Positions 8,332 through 16,582 of a stretch of 64,000 nucleotides of DNA are shown here, one piece after another. A program made the position numbers and the translations under genes. The DNA is taken from contig CBDAPN010000028.1 in the NCBI GenBank assembly GCA_965198415.1, forward strand, positions 1 to 64,000. The letters run 5' to 3'. Each line of letters starts with the position of its first letter. The first letter of the stretch is position 1. Below the pieces are notes generated by a model. It did not search any database. It was not told where the DNA came from and saw nothing but the letters and a program-made list of their open reading frames with translations. The stretch comes from Endozoicomonas sp965198415. GTDB lineage: Bacteria; Pseudomonadota; Gammaproteobacteria; Pseudomonadales; Endozoicomonadaceae.

Positions 8332-8916
8332 ATGAGCGAACTGATATTGATTCTGATCAGCGCCATACTGGTCAACAATTTTGTTTTGGTCCAGTTTTTG
8401 GGCTTGTGTCCGTTTATGGGCGTTTCCAACAAACTGGAGTCCGCCATGGGTATGTCTATGGCTACCACGTTTGTGCTGACGCTGGCCTCTGTTTGCAGCT
8501 ATTTAACGTACAAGTACATCCTGCTGCCGCTTAACCTTGAGTTTCTGAAAACCATCTCGTTCATTCTGGTGATTGCCGTAGTGGTGCAGTTTACGGAGAT
8601 GGTGGTACACAAAACCAGCCCATTGTTGCACAGGGTTCTGGGTGTTTTCCTGCCACTGATTACCACGAACTGCGCCGTGCTTGGGGTTGCACTGTTGAAT
8701 ACCAACCGTTTAAACAGCTCTCTGGTAGACTCCGCCACCTACGGCTTTGGCGCTGCCGCCGGTTTTTCTTTGGTGTTGGTGCTATTTTCAGCTTTGCGAG
8801 AGCGCATTGCTGCGGCGGATGTGCCCGCCCCGTTTCGTGGTGCGGCGATTGGCATGATCAGCGCCGGCCTGATGTCGTTGGCGTTTATGGGCTTTACCGG
8901 GCTGATCAAACTGTGA
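8332..8916 (+). CDS. rnfA: Rnf complex subunit RnfA (RsxA), membrane
   Basis: RnfA is an integral membrane subunit of the Rnf ferredoxin:NAD+ oxidoreductase, which couples electron transfer to ion translocation; in enterobacteria the same complex (Rsx) keeps SoxR reduced. The 194-residue product has six hydrophobic segments. It has the paired family signatures FVLVQFLGLCPFMGVSN near the N-terminus and LPLITTNCAVLG in the second half, whose cysteines are thought to hold an iron-sulfur cluster between RnfA and RnfE. It is the first gene of rnfABCDGE and is paralogous to RnfE. Length is as expected (E. coli RsxA 193). Confidence 0.95.
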   Translation: MSELILILISAILVNNFVLVQFLGLCPFMGVSNKLESAMGMSMATTFVLTLASVCSYLTYKYILLPLNLEFLKTISFILVIAVVVQFTEMVVHKTSPLLHRVLGVFLPLITTNCAVLGVALLNTNRLNSSLVDSATYGFGAAAGFSLVLVLFSALRERIAAADVPAPFRGAAIGMISAGLMSLAFMGFTGLIKL

Positions 8917-9011
8917 TGCGCTGTATGCTGCAATAAATGCTGGCTAGTGATTGTGATAGATACTGTATAAACAGTGACATAAAAGTGTAAAAGGAGCCGT
9001 TGCGTTAATCC

Positions 9012-9584
9012 ATGGAGATTGTTCTGTACGCCATTGGCGCTATTGTGGCGCTCGCCCTGCTTTTCGGCGCCATTTTGGGTTTTGCTGCCATCCGCTTCAA
9101 GGTGGAAGGTAACCCTGTTGTTGATCAGATCAATGAAATCTTGCCACAAACTCAGTGCGGCCAGTGCGGTTATCCCGGTTGTCGTCCCTATGCCGAAGCC
9201 ATTGCTAATGGCGACGCTATCAACAAATGCCCCCCCGGTGGTCAGGCCACCATTAATGCGCTGGCGGATCTTTTGGATATGGAGCCAGAACCGTTGGATG
9301 CACAAGAGTCGGCACCTTCTGTGGCTTACATCCGTGAGGCCGAGTGCATTGGCTGCACCAAATGCCTGCAAGCTTGCCCGGTTGACGCCATTCTTGGAGC
9401 CGCCAAACAGATGCATACCGTGATTGCCGATGAGTGCACCGGTTGCGATTTATGTGTTGAACCCTGCCCGGTCGACTGCATAGAAATGCGCCCGGTTGAA
9501 ACCACGGCGGGTAACTGGGTTTGGGCATTGCCACAGCCTGCCGGGGGTTTGATTGCCACCGACCGCCGGGGGCAAGTTTTATGA
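9012..9584 (+). CDS. rnfB: Rnf complex subunit RnfB, iron-sulfur protein
   Basis: RnfB accepts electrons from ferredoxin on the cytoplasmic face. The 190-residue product has one N-terminal membrane helix (residues about 4-27). An Fe-S domain follows with Cys49, Cys52, Cys57 and Cys73. Two [4Fe-4S] ferredoxin motifs come next, CIGCTKCLQACP (112-123) and CTGCDLCVEPCP (142-153). The gene starts 95 bp after rnfA. Its stop overlaps the rnfC start (ATGA), so translation is coupled. An overlapping 134-aa frame at 9019-9423 is a shadow. Confidence 0.95.
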   Translation: MEIVLYAIGAIVALALLFGAILGFAAIRFKVEGNPVVDQINEILPQTQCGQCGYPGCRPYAEAIANGDAINKCPPGGQATINALADLLDMEPEPLDAQESAPSVAYIREAECIGCTKCLQACPVDAILGAAKQMHTVIADECTGCDLCVEPCPVDCIEMRPVETTAGNWVWALPQPAGGLIATDRRGQVL

Positions 9585-11908
9585 ATAACATGATTGCAAG
9601 TTCTGAACGTCAAATCTGGCCATTGACCGGCGGGGTGCACCCGCAAGAAAACAAACACCAATCCACCAGTTGTCCAATCGCTACGCCACCTTTGCCTGAA
9701 ACACTGGTGTTGCCCATGTCGCAACACGCCGGTACAGCAGCGGAACCCGTGGTTGCGGTTGGCGATCGAGTGCTTAAAGGTCAGCTAATTGCTAAGGCTA
9801 CCGGTTTTGTCAGCGCCCCTTTACACGCCCCGAGCTCTGGCGTGGTTACGGCGATTGAAAACCGCCCGATTCCCCACGCTTCGGGGTTTAGTGATCTTTG
9901 CATTGTGCTCAGCACCGACGGAGAGGATCGCTGGTGCGAACTCACAAAAGTAAGCGACTACCGGCAGCTCCCCCCCGAAACACTTGTGCAAATGGTGCGC
10001 AATGCGGGCGTTAGCGGCCTCGGGGGTGCGGGTTTCCCAACGGCGATCAAACTGGTACCTCAGAGCGCCACGCACACACTGATTTTAAACGGCACCGAAT
10101 GTGAACCGTACATCACCGCTGACGATATGCTGATGCGGGAGCAGGCTGGCGCCATTATTCAGGGTGCACAAATACTGCTGCACATCCTCGGCGCTAAAAC
10201 CTGCCTGATCGGCATTGAAGACAACAAACCCGAAGCTATTGCCGCCTTGCAGCAGGCCGTTGCTGGCAGCAACATCGAGATTGTCATCTTCCCCACTGTC
10301 TATCCCTCCGGCGGGGAGAAACAGCTGATACAAATTCTCACCGGCAACGAAGTCCCCTCCGGTAAACTGCCAGCCGACCTTGGCATGGTGGTACAAAATG
10401 TCGGTACCGCAGTGGCGGTAAAAGAGGCCATAGTTGACGGCAAACCGCTGATCTCGCGCATCACCACCCTGACTGGCGCGGCTCTGACAGCCCCGCAAAA
10501 TGTGCAAGCTCTGATTGGCACACCCGCCAAAGATTTACTGCAACACGCCGGTTTGCAGGAGTCGGAACTGTCCACTCTGGTATTTGGCGGTCCGATGATG
10601 GGCTTTGTGGTGGAGAGACTGGACATTCCAGTAATCAAAACCTCGAACTGCCTGATCGCCGGGACGCAGGAGGAGTTTCCTCCGCTGCCAGACGCCCAGG
10701 CCTGCATTCGTTGCGGCCATTGCGCCGAGGCGTGCCCGTCGTCCTTACTGCCACAACAGCTTTACTGGCATGCCAAAGCTGAAAACCACGAGCAGCTGAT
10801 GCATCACAACCTGTTTGATTGCATTGAGTGTGGCGCTTGTGCTTTTGTCTGCCCGTCATCGATACCGTTGGTGCAGTATTACCGGGCATCCAAAGGTGCG
10901 ATTCGCGCTCAGGAAGCCAAACACGCTAAATCAGAGCGGTCAAAACAGCGCTACGAAAATCGCTTAGCCAGATTGGAGCAGGATAAAGCCGAAAAAGAAG
11001 CCCGGCGTAAAGCCAACGCTGAGCGCGCCGCTCGGCTCAAAGCCGCACCAAGCAGTGAGGAGGACGACCCAATTAAAGCCGCAGTGGCCAGAGCCAAAGC
11101 CAATAAAGCAGCTGGGCAAGCCAGGCCAGCTGAACTCTCTGCCCGGCAAAAAGAGCTGAAAATTCAGCTCTCTATGGCTCAGGCTCAGCTGAAAAAAACG
11201 GCTCGGGCGTTGGCGGCAGCAGAGGCCTCTGGGACGGGAGATACAGAACAGCTGAAGTCTAATCTGGCGATGCTAAAAGGGCAGGTCAGTAAACTGCAAA
11301 GTGAGTTTGATGATGAAAAGTCTGCGCCGCCAGAGCAGCAAACAAGCCCCGATGCACAGAAAAAACAGAAAGTTGAGTTGGCGATGGCAAGAGCTGCCCT
11401 GAAAAAAGCCGAACGGGCAATGGCCGAGGCCATTGAGGGCAACAGTGCCAACACCAAAGCGCTGCAACAGACTGTCGAACAATGCCGGGAAAAGTTACAA
11501 AGCCTTGAAGCGGCAGTAAAACCAGCATTAAGTGATGCCGAGAAAAAGCGCAAAATTGAGCTGGCCATGGCCAATGCGGCCCTGAAAAAAGCACAGCGGG
11601 CCTTGGCTGAAGCCGCAGACGGCGACACTCAATCCCTGCAGCAGGCAGTGGCGGCGTGTCAGGCCAAAGTGCAAAGCCTTGCCCCAGAACCTGCAAAAAG
11701 AAATACAGCCCCGTTGAGTGACGCCAGCAAAAAACTCAAAATCGAAGCCGCCATGGCCAATGCCGCCGTTAAAAAACTGCAACGTGCTGTGGCCAGCGCC
11801 GGTGCAGAAGAGCTGGCAACCCTCAAACAACAATTGGTAGCAGCGGAACAAAAAGCCGCTGCAATGGCCGCAGCCTTAAAAAAATCCCGGGAGAATGGCT
11901 TTGATTAA
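9581..11908 (+). CDS. rnfC: Rnf complex subunit RnfC with long repetitive C-terminal tail
   Basis: RnfC is the NADH/FMN-binding subunit that passes electrons to NAD+. I start it at ATG 9581 (775 aa), overlapping the rnfB stop by 4 bp. A longer frame begins at 9521 but would sit inside rnfB. The family core covers residues 1 to about 460: an N-terminal RnfC/biotinyl-like part, the nucleotide/FMN region GVSGLGGAGFPTAIK, NGTECEPYITADD, and two [4Fe-4S] motifs, CIRCGHCAEACP and CIECGACAFVCP. A charged helical extension rich in Ala, Lys, Glu and Gln follows, with four imperfect repeats built on K-x-E/Q-x-AMAxAxxKKxxRAxA. Such tails are known in gammaproteobacterial RnfC and vary in length. The tail probably forms coiled coils. 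Confidence 0.94.
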   Translation: MNNMIASSERQIWPLTGGVHPQENKHQSTSCPIATPPLPETLVLPMSQHAGTAAEPVVAVGDRVLKGQLIAKATGFVSAPLHAPSSGVVTAIENRPIPHASGFSDLCIVLSTDGEDRWCELTKVSDYRQLPPETLVQMVRNAGVSGLGGAGFPTAIKLVPQSATHTLILNGTECEPYITADDMLMREQAGAIIQGAQILLHILGAKTCLIGIEDNKPEAIAALQQAVAGSNIEIVIFPTVYPSGGEKQLIQILTGNEVPSGKLPADLGMVVQNVGTAVAVKEAIVDGKPLISRITTLTGAALTAPQNVQALIGTPAKDLLQHAGLQESELSTLVFGGPMMGFVVERLDIPVIKTSNCLIAGTQEEFPPLPDAQACIRCGHCAEACPSSLLPQQLYWHAKAENHEQLMHHNLFDCIECGACAFVCPSSIPLVQYYRASKGAIRAQEAKHAKSERSKQRYENRLARLEQDKAEKEARRKANAERAARLKAAPSSEEDDPIKAAVARAKANKAAGQARPAELSARQKELKIQLSMAQAQLKKTARALAAAEASGTGDTEQLKSNLAMLKGQVSKLQSEFDDEKSAPPEQQTSPDAQKKQKVELAMARAALKKAERAMAEAIEGNSANTKALQQTVEQCREKLQSLEAAVKPALSDAEKKRKIELAMANAALKKAQRALAEAADGDTQSLQQAVAACQAKVQSLAPEPAKRNTAPLSDASKKLKIEAAMANAAVKKLQRAVASAGAEELATLKQQLVAAEQKAAAMAAALKKSRENGFD
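11137..11900 (+). repeat. Degenerate coding repeats in RnfC tail
   Basis: Four copies of an Ala/Lys-rich helical repeat begin near 11140, 11359, 11545 and 11725, spaced about 60-74 codons apart. Shared cores include AMARAALKKAERAMAEA and AMANAALKKAQRALAEA, with more divergent first and last copies. Confidence 0.7.
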
Positions 11909-12959
11909 CAGCAAAACCGCCACGCGGGAATCGTCTCCCCATAAGCTAAGCCTGAACAGCACTCAGCGAGTCATGGGCTTGACGATCATTGCCACCTTCC
12001 CCGGCCTGCTGGCACAAACTGTTTTTTTCGGCTGGGGGACGCTGGTCAATGTGTTCTGGTGCGCCCTGATCGCTATGACCTGCGAAGCCTTCGTGGTCAC
12101 GCTGCGTAAACGTTCGGTGCAATTCTACCTGAGCGATGGCAGCGCCTTGCTGACCGGCTTGCTGCTCGGGTTGGCGTTGCCCTCCTTTGCGCCTTGGTGG
12201 TTATCGCTGGTGGCTGTGGCCTTTGCCGTGGTTATTGGCAAGCATCTTTATGGTGGTCTGGGTCAGAACCCGTTTAACCCGGCGATGATTGGTTATGTGC
12301 TGGTGCTCATCTCTTTCCCTCAGGAGATGACCCGCTGGATGCCACCGTTGGGGCTTGAAGGTTACAACGGCAGTTTCAGCGCAGCACTGCAGACGATATT
12401 TGCCCGGGGCATCGATGTGGATGCCTTCAGTATGGCCACACCTCTGGACGTACTGCGGGAAAACAACAGCCTGACCATCAAAGAGCTGTGGCAAACCAAC
12501 CCGATTTTTGCGGGGGTAGCGGGGCGTGGCTGGCTGTGGGTCAATCTGGCTTACCTTGCCGGTGGCCTGTTGCTGCTGTGGAAAAAAGTATTCACGTGGC
12601 ACGGGCCGGTGGGCATGCTTGGTGCCATTGCTGTTATGGCGACCCTGTTCTGGAACGGTGTGGGCTCAGACAGCCACGGCTCACCGCTGTTTCACCTGCT
12701 CAGTGGTGCCACCATGCTGGGAGCGTTTTTTATCATCACCGACCCGGTCAGTGGCGCCACCAGCAACCGAGGGCGGCTCATTTTTGGTGTGGGCGTTGGT
12801 GTTATTGTCTACGTCATCCGCACTTGGGGCGGATACCCTGATGGCGTCGCCTTTGCCACCCTGCTGATGAACATGGCAGCCCCTACTATCGACTACTACA
12901 CCCAGCCACGCACTTATGGCCATCAAAAAGCCAAAAAAGGCCTGCCAAAGAAGGATTGA
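11895..12959 (+). CDS. rnfD: Rnf complex subunit RnfD, covalent flavoprotein
   Basis: This is a multi-pass membrane subunit that carries FMN bound through a phosphoester to threonine. The 354-residue product shows about ten hydrophobic segments, YGGLGQNPFNPAM at about 119-131, and the flavinylation motif SMATPLD with Thr182. The second conserved motif ITDPVSGATSNRG lies in the last third. ATG at 11895 overlaps the rnfC stop by 14 bp and has a GGGAG ribosome binding site (11888-11892), though very close to the start. It is the fourth gene of the operon. Confidence 0.94.
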   Translation: MALINSKTATRESSPHKLSLNSTQRVMGLTIIATFPGLLAQTVFFGWGTLVNVFWCALIAMTCEAFVVTLRKRSVQFYLSDGSALLTGLLLGLALPSFAPWWLSLVAVAFAVVIGKHLYGGLGQNPFNPAMIGYVLVLISFPQEMTRWMPPLGLEGYNGSFSAALQTIFARGIDVDAFSMATPLDVLRENNSLTIKELWQTNPIFAGVAGRGWLWVNLAYLAGGLLLLWKKVFTWHGPVGMLGAIAVMATLFWNGVGSDSHGSPLFHLLSGATMLGAFFIITDPVSGATSNRGRLIFGVGVGVIVYVIRTWGGYPDGVAFATLLMNMAAPTIDYYTQPRTYGHQKAKKGLPKKD

Positions 12960-12962
12960 AAC

Positions 12963-13625
12963 ATGAGTGACGGCCAGATTCCCCTCAAAGAGATCAGCAC
13001 AACAGGCAGCATTGCCCGCAACAGTTTGGGTCTTGGGTTGTTTGCGGTGTTCACTGTAGGCCTTATTGCACTCACCTGGACCTTTACCCAGGAGAAAATC
13101 GACACCCAGATTCGCGCCTACGAAGCCAAAGCCCTGCTGCAAATTTTGCCCGCCAAAACCTACGATAACGTTTTGGTCGATACCAAAATAACGCTGCCAC
13201 CGTCGCGGTTGTTATCCAGCCAAAACCAGCGCGAGGCTTACGTTGCTCTCAATAAGGGACAAGTGGTCGCCGTTATTTTGCCCGTTACCGCACCAGACGG
13301 TTACAACGGGCGCATTGAGCTGCTGGTGGGCATCGACCGCGATGGCATCCTCACCGGCGTAAGAGCGATTACCCACAAAGAGACGCCGGGTCTCGGTGAT
13401 AAAATCAACACCAATGTTTCCAATTGGATTCTGGGTTTTACCGGCAAATCTCTTAATAATCCTAAAGGCTGGGCAGTGAAAAAAGACGGCGGTGACTTTG
13501 ACCAGTTCACCGGGGCTACTATCACACCAAGAGCTGTGGTTGCTGCCGTGCATCACGCACTGCAATACTTTGCGGCTAACCGCAAACGCTTGCTGAGTCC
13601 GCCAACGGAGACCCACCATGAGTAA
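12963..13625 (+). CDS. rnfG: Rnf complex subunit RnfG, covalent flavoprotein
   Basis: RnfG is a single-pass membrane protein whose periplasmic FMN-binding domain relays electrons within Rnf. The 220-residue product has one membrane helix (about 20-42). The FMN domain contains GRIELLVGIDRDG, THKETPGLGDKI and DQFTGATITPRAV; Thr186 in TGAT is the expected flavinylated residue. It follows rnfD by 3 bp and overlaps rnfE by 8 bp. Confidence 0.94.
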   Translation: MSDGQIPLKEISTTGSIARNSLGLGLFAVFTVGLIALTWTFTQEKIDTQIRAYEAKALLQILPAKTYDNVLVDTKITLPPSRLLSSQNQREAYVALNKGQVVAVILPVTAPDGYNGRIELLVGIDRDGILTGVRAITHKETPGLGDKINTNVSNWILGFTGKSLNNPKGWAVKKDGGDFDQFTGATITPRAVVAAVHHALQYFAANRKRLLSPPTETHHE

Positions 13626-14340
13626 CCCAACACCACAAAACACGACCGTGAAAATCGCGTTGGATGGCCTTTGGAACAACAACCCTGCACTGGTTCAGTT
13701 GCTCGGTCTCTGTCCGCTATTGGGGGTTTCTAGCAGCGTGGTCAATGCCCTTGGCCTCGGCATTGCCACTATGCTGGTGGTGATGGGCTCAAACGTTGCT
13801 GTGTCACTCATACGACATCAGGTTAATGATGCCATTCGTTTGCCGGTGTTTGTGATGATTATTGCGTCATTCACCACCTGCATAGAGCTGCTGATGCAGG
13901 CTTACACCTATGAGCTTTACCGTATTTTGGGCATTTTTATTCCGCTGATCGTTACCAACTGCATTATTCTTGGCCGCGCCGATGCGTTTGCATCCAAAAA
14001 CCCGGTACTACCCGCCGCCTTTGACGGCCTGATGATGGGCTTGGGTTTTGCGGTTGTGTTGTTGCTGCTTGGCGCTCTGCGTGAACTGATAGGTCAGGGG
14101 ACTCTGTTTGCCGGTATGGAGCTGCTGCTAGGCCCCGTGGCTAGCAACTGGACCATCACCGTAATTCCTGATTACAAGCAGTTCCTGTTCGCCATTTTGC
14201 CACCGGGGGCTTTTGTGTTTATGGGCTTTTTGATTGCCGTGAAGAACATTATTGATCGGCGCCTCGCAGAACGCCGGAAAAATCTCGCGCTAGTAGCTCC
14301 GAGAGAAAGCCGACGGGTTCGGGTGACTGACAATATCTAG
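13618..14340 (+). CDS. rnfE: Rnf complex subunit RnfE (RsxE), membrane
   Basis: RnfE is the membrane partner of RnfA. The 240-residue product has six hydrophobic segments and the same pair of signatures as RnfA, NPALVQLLGLCPLLGVSS and IPLIVTNCIILGRADAFA. It ends in a basic cytoplasmic tail (RRLAERRKNL). It is the last gene of the operon and overlaps rnfG by 8 bp. The nth gene, which often follows rnf operons in gammaproteobacteria, is absent here. Confidence 0.94.
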   Translation: MSNPTPQNTTVKIALDGLWNNNPALVQLLGLCPLLGVSSSVVNALGLGIATMLVVMGSNVAVSLIRHQVNDAIRLPVFVMIIASFTTCIELLMQAYTYELYRILGIFIPLIVTNCIILGRADAFASKNPVLPAAFDGLMMGLGFAVVLLLLGALRELIGQGTLFAGMELLLGPVASNWTITVIPDYKQFLFAILPPGAFVFMGFLIAVKNIIDRRLAERRKNLALVAPRESRRVRVTDNI

Positions 14341-14364
14341 CCTGAGCGAAGCCAACGGACTCTG

Positions 14365-14388
14365 ATTGCCTCGGGCAGAGGCGATTTC
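14365..14388 (+). terminator. Probable rnf operon terminator
   Basis: ATTGCCTC (14365-14372) pairs with GAGGCGAT (14378-14385) around a GGGCA loop with one G-U pair, and TTTC follows. It lies 25 bp after the rnfE stop. The U-tract is short. Confidence 0.45.
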
Positions 14389-14645
14389 AGGGCAGTTGTT
14401 TGTGGGTAATTTCTTGTGTGCACACAGTCAGGCTCATAAAAGATGATAAGCAGCACAAGCCTGTTATGGAAATATCGGAACATAAAGAATGGGGTAAGTA
14501 TTCTTAATCACACTTACCCCAGAAGAAGATTGATTATTCATTTAACCGTTGCTGCAGAAGCGGCTGTTGGTGTTCACTGAGAGGAGCTTTTCATTAAAGC
14601 AAAACTATTATTTTCTTTGTAATTTGAGACTTCAATCATTGCACC
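14386..14645. other. Intergenic region between convergent genes
   Basis: No gene is visible between rnfE and the convergent 236-aa gene. It contains a strong 9-bp hairpin at 14491-14520, which is listed separately. Confidence 0.4.
14491..14520 (-). terminator. Perfect 9-bp hairpin downstream of the 236-aa gene
   Basis: GGGGTAAGT (14491-14499) and ACTTACCCC (14512-14520) form a perfect stem with a 12-nt loop. On the minus strand it is followed by ATTCTTTATG, so it could end the transcript of the minus-strand gene whose stop is at 14646. Confidence 0.4.
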
Positions 14646-15356
14646 TCAATACCCGTAATTATTGAGCAACTGCTCAATTTTGGCATCGCGCTTTCTATCC
14701 ATTTCCACAAACTCTTGTGGCTGCTTTGAATAGAACTCTACCTCACGATTGTTATCAGTAACCACTTCATCGTATAGCAAATCCGCAGAAGAAAAATAGA
14801 AAGCGAAAGTTTGCATTAGATAGATCAATCCTCTTTGCATAATTCGCACCGTTATTATTACCTCTGTGTCGGTATCAGCTAATGCGGTGAGGTTTTGGGG
14901 GGCGGTCATCTCGAAATAGGCCGGGCGATATGAGTGTCTTGAGTCAACTTCTTGCACCACCCAGAACTGATCAACGTCGCTGCCAATGGCGTAGGCTGAT
15001 AGCTTTCCTGCTGAGCGTTTACGCATTTTCATATCCAGCTCAAGTACGTAATCCGCTTTATTAGGAGGGGCTGTCATTATCCCGATACCGATCAGCGTGC
15101 GTTGCAACTGCTGCTCAAGATAGCGGGCACTTCTTAACGCCGATGGTTTGTGATCTATGCTGACCGAGTGGTCGTCTAACCGGCCTTCTGCAATGAGGCT
15201 ATTGGCAATCTGCCGGGAAAGCATATTCCAATGTTGAGTCCAGCGGGCATGTTCTTCGTCCGACAGGTTTACTGCCAGAGTTTGCGATGAGGTTAGAAAT
15301 CCGTACATCACCAACAGCGCGCAGATAAATTTTTGCAAGAGCGTTTGTTTGTTCAC
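14646..15356 (-). CDS. Exported protein of unknown function
   Basis: The 236-residue product has a clear Sec signal peptide: MNKQTLLQK, a hydrophobic core ICALLVMYGFLTSS, then a small-residue cleavage region near QTLAV. The mature part is polar and mixed alpha/beta, with ALRSARYLEQQLQRTL, a beta-like YVLELDMKMRKRS and EVIITVRIMQRGLIYLMQTFAFYF. It looks like a periplasmic or outer-membrane-associated protein of the size of FlgO- or LpoB-type domains, but I cannot assign it. It diverges from the DUF3943 gene across about 260 bp, so the two may share a regulatory region. Confidence 0.7.
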   Translation of the reverse strand: MNKQTLLQKFICALLVMYGFLTSSQTLAVNLSDEEHARWTQHWNMLSRQIANSLIAEGRLDDHSVSIDHKPSALRSARYLEQQLQRTLIGIGIMTAPPNKADYVLELDMKMRKRSAGKLSAYAIGSDVDQFWVVQEVDSRHSYRPAYFEMTAPQNLTALADTDTEVIITVRIMQRGLIYLMQTFAFYFSSADLLYDEVVTDNNREVEFYSKQPQEFVEMDRKRDAKIEQLLNNYGY

Positions 15357-15622
15357 AATACATCCTTATACTGCTTTTTTTATTCACTGTAGCATGCGCT
15401 CGGATTGCTGCGAGTTGGGCTCAATGTAAGCCAGAAATCCGACGCTAGCCAATAGACAGCTCACCTGCGACGACAGCAAATTGGCCTGAAAACTCCCACT
15501 ACTGTCTGCAAATCGATAAATCAAAGTCGCTTATTGGGCGCTGGCACTATAGAATGTCTCGACTTATAACAAGCTCAATATCCAATCACTGTTGTTTATC
15601 CAGCTATCAACGAATAAAGATA

Positions 15623-16402
15623 ATGTTTAACCGAATACTGCCCATTTTTCTATCTGGCCTGATTATGCTTACCGGGGTGACTCAGGCAAATACGCCCGCA
15701 GACTTTACGCTGAATTTTGATGAAGACCCGTGGGCGGTTACGCTGTTTGATGAAAATCCCGTCGAAAATCAGGCACGTTTATGGTCTCAAACCAAGTTGA
15801 TGTTCGGTCTTGGCGTTGGTGTTCTGGGTGCTTTGGCGGTCCTGCCGGAGTCGTTTACCAACTGGGAAAAGTCCGAAATGAAACAGTTCCACAAAAAATG
15901 GTGGGATAACGTCACTTCCGGCCCGGTGATGGATAAAGACGATTTCTTTCTCAATTACGTCACTCACCCTTATTTTGGTGGTGTGTACTATATGGTGGCG
16001 CGGGAGTCTGGCTATAACCAGTGGAACTCATTTGTTTACTCTTTTTTGATGTCCACTTTTTATTGGGAGTACGGCATTGAAGCTATTGCTGAAGTCCCTT
16101 CCTGGCAAGATATCATCGTGACTCCGGTTGGTGGCTGGCTCTATGGGGAGTGGGCTTTTAAGCAAAAAAGAATGATTGTTGACGACAATGGTCTACTTTG
16201 GGGCTCATCTGGCCTTGGTTCAACCGCGCTGTTTTTCCTCGACCCGGTTGACAGTATTGATCAATGGATTAATGGCGATGAAGAAGAGCAGCTAATTGAA
16301 GATTTGAACATCCGTCTGGCGTTTACTCCTACCTTCTATCATGTGCAAAACCAGAATAAAGATCGTAACTATTTTGGTCTTGTTGTGTCTTTTCGTATGT
16401 AA
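15623..16402 (+). CDS. DUF3943 domain exported protein
   Basis: ATG at 15623 (259 aa) is preferred to the longer frame from 15554 because it places a standard signal peptide at the N-terminus (MFNRILPIFLSGLIMLTGVTQA). The mature protein carries the DUF3943 signature: NYVTHPYFGGVYYMVAR, SFLMSTFYWEYGIEAIAEVPS and QDIIVTPVGGWLYGE. The family is widespread in Proteobacteria and Bacteroidetes, is probably envelope-located and has no known function. The C-terminus ends in SFRM, an aromatic-rich end as in outer-membrane-associated proteins. Confidence 0.78.
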   Translation: MFNRILPIFLSGLIMLTGVTQANTPADFTLNFDEDPWAVTLFDENPVENQARLWSQTKLMFGLGVGVLGALAVLPESFTNWEKSEMKQFHKKWWDNVTSGPVMDKDDFFLNYVTHPYFGGVYYMVARESGYNQWNSFVYSFLMSTFYWEYGIEAIAEVPSWQDIIVTPVGGWLYGEWAFKQKRMIVDDNGLLWGSSGLGSTALFFLDPVDSIDQWINGDEEEQLIEDLNIRLAFTPTFYHVQNQNKDRNYFGLVVSFRM

Positions 16403-16432
16403 GTTGCTTTAATTTCATTCAGTTACATTTAA

Positions 16433-16475
16433 ATACCGGCTTCAGGCCGGGTATCAATGCCCTGTTTTATCATAT
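16433..16475 (+). terminator. Possible terminator after DUF3943 gene
   Basis: ATACCGGC (16433-16440) pairs with GCCGGGTAT (about 16446-16454) with one bulge. GGGTATCAATGCCC can pair alternatively, and TGTTTTATC follows. Confidence 0.4.
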
Positions 16476-16582
16476 AGTTGACAAAACTCAGTCGCTTGTT
16501 CTTTGCAATAATAAGGAGAGCTTAAAACAGTTCCTAATGTGGCTCATTTGCTGAGTACACATCAGTTAACAAGGACGTTGAC

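Noticed and set aside
9019..9423. 134-codon + strand frame inside rnfB
   Set aside because: It is out of frame with the Fe-S motifs of RnfB and has no homology that I recognise.
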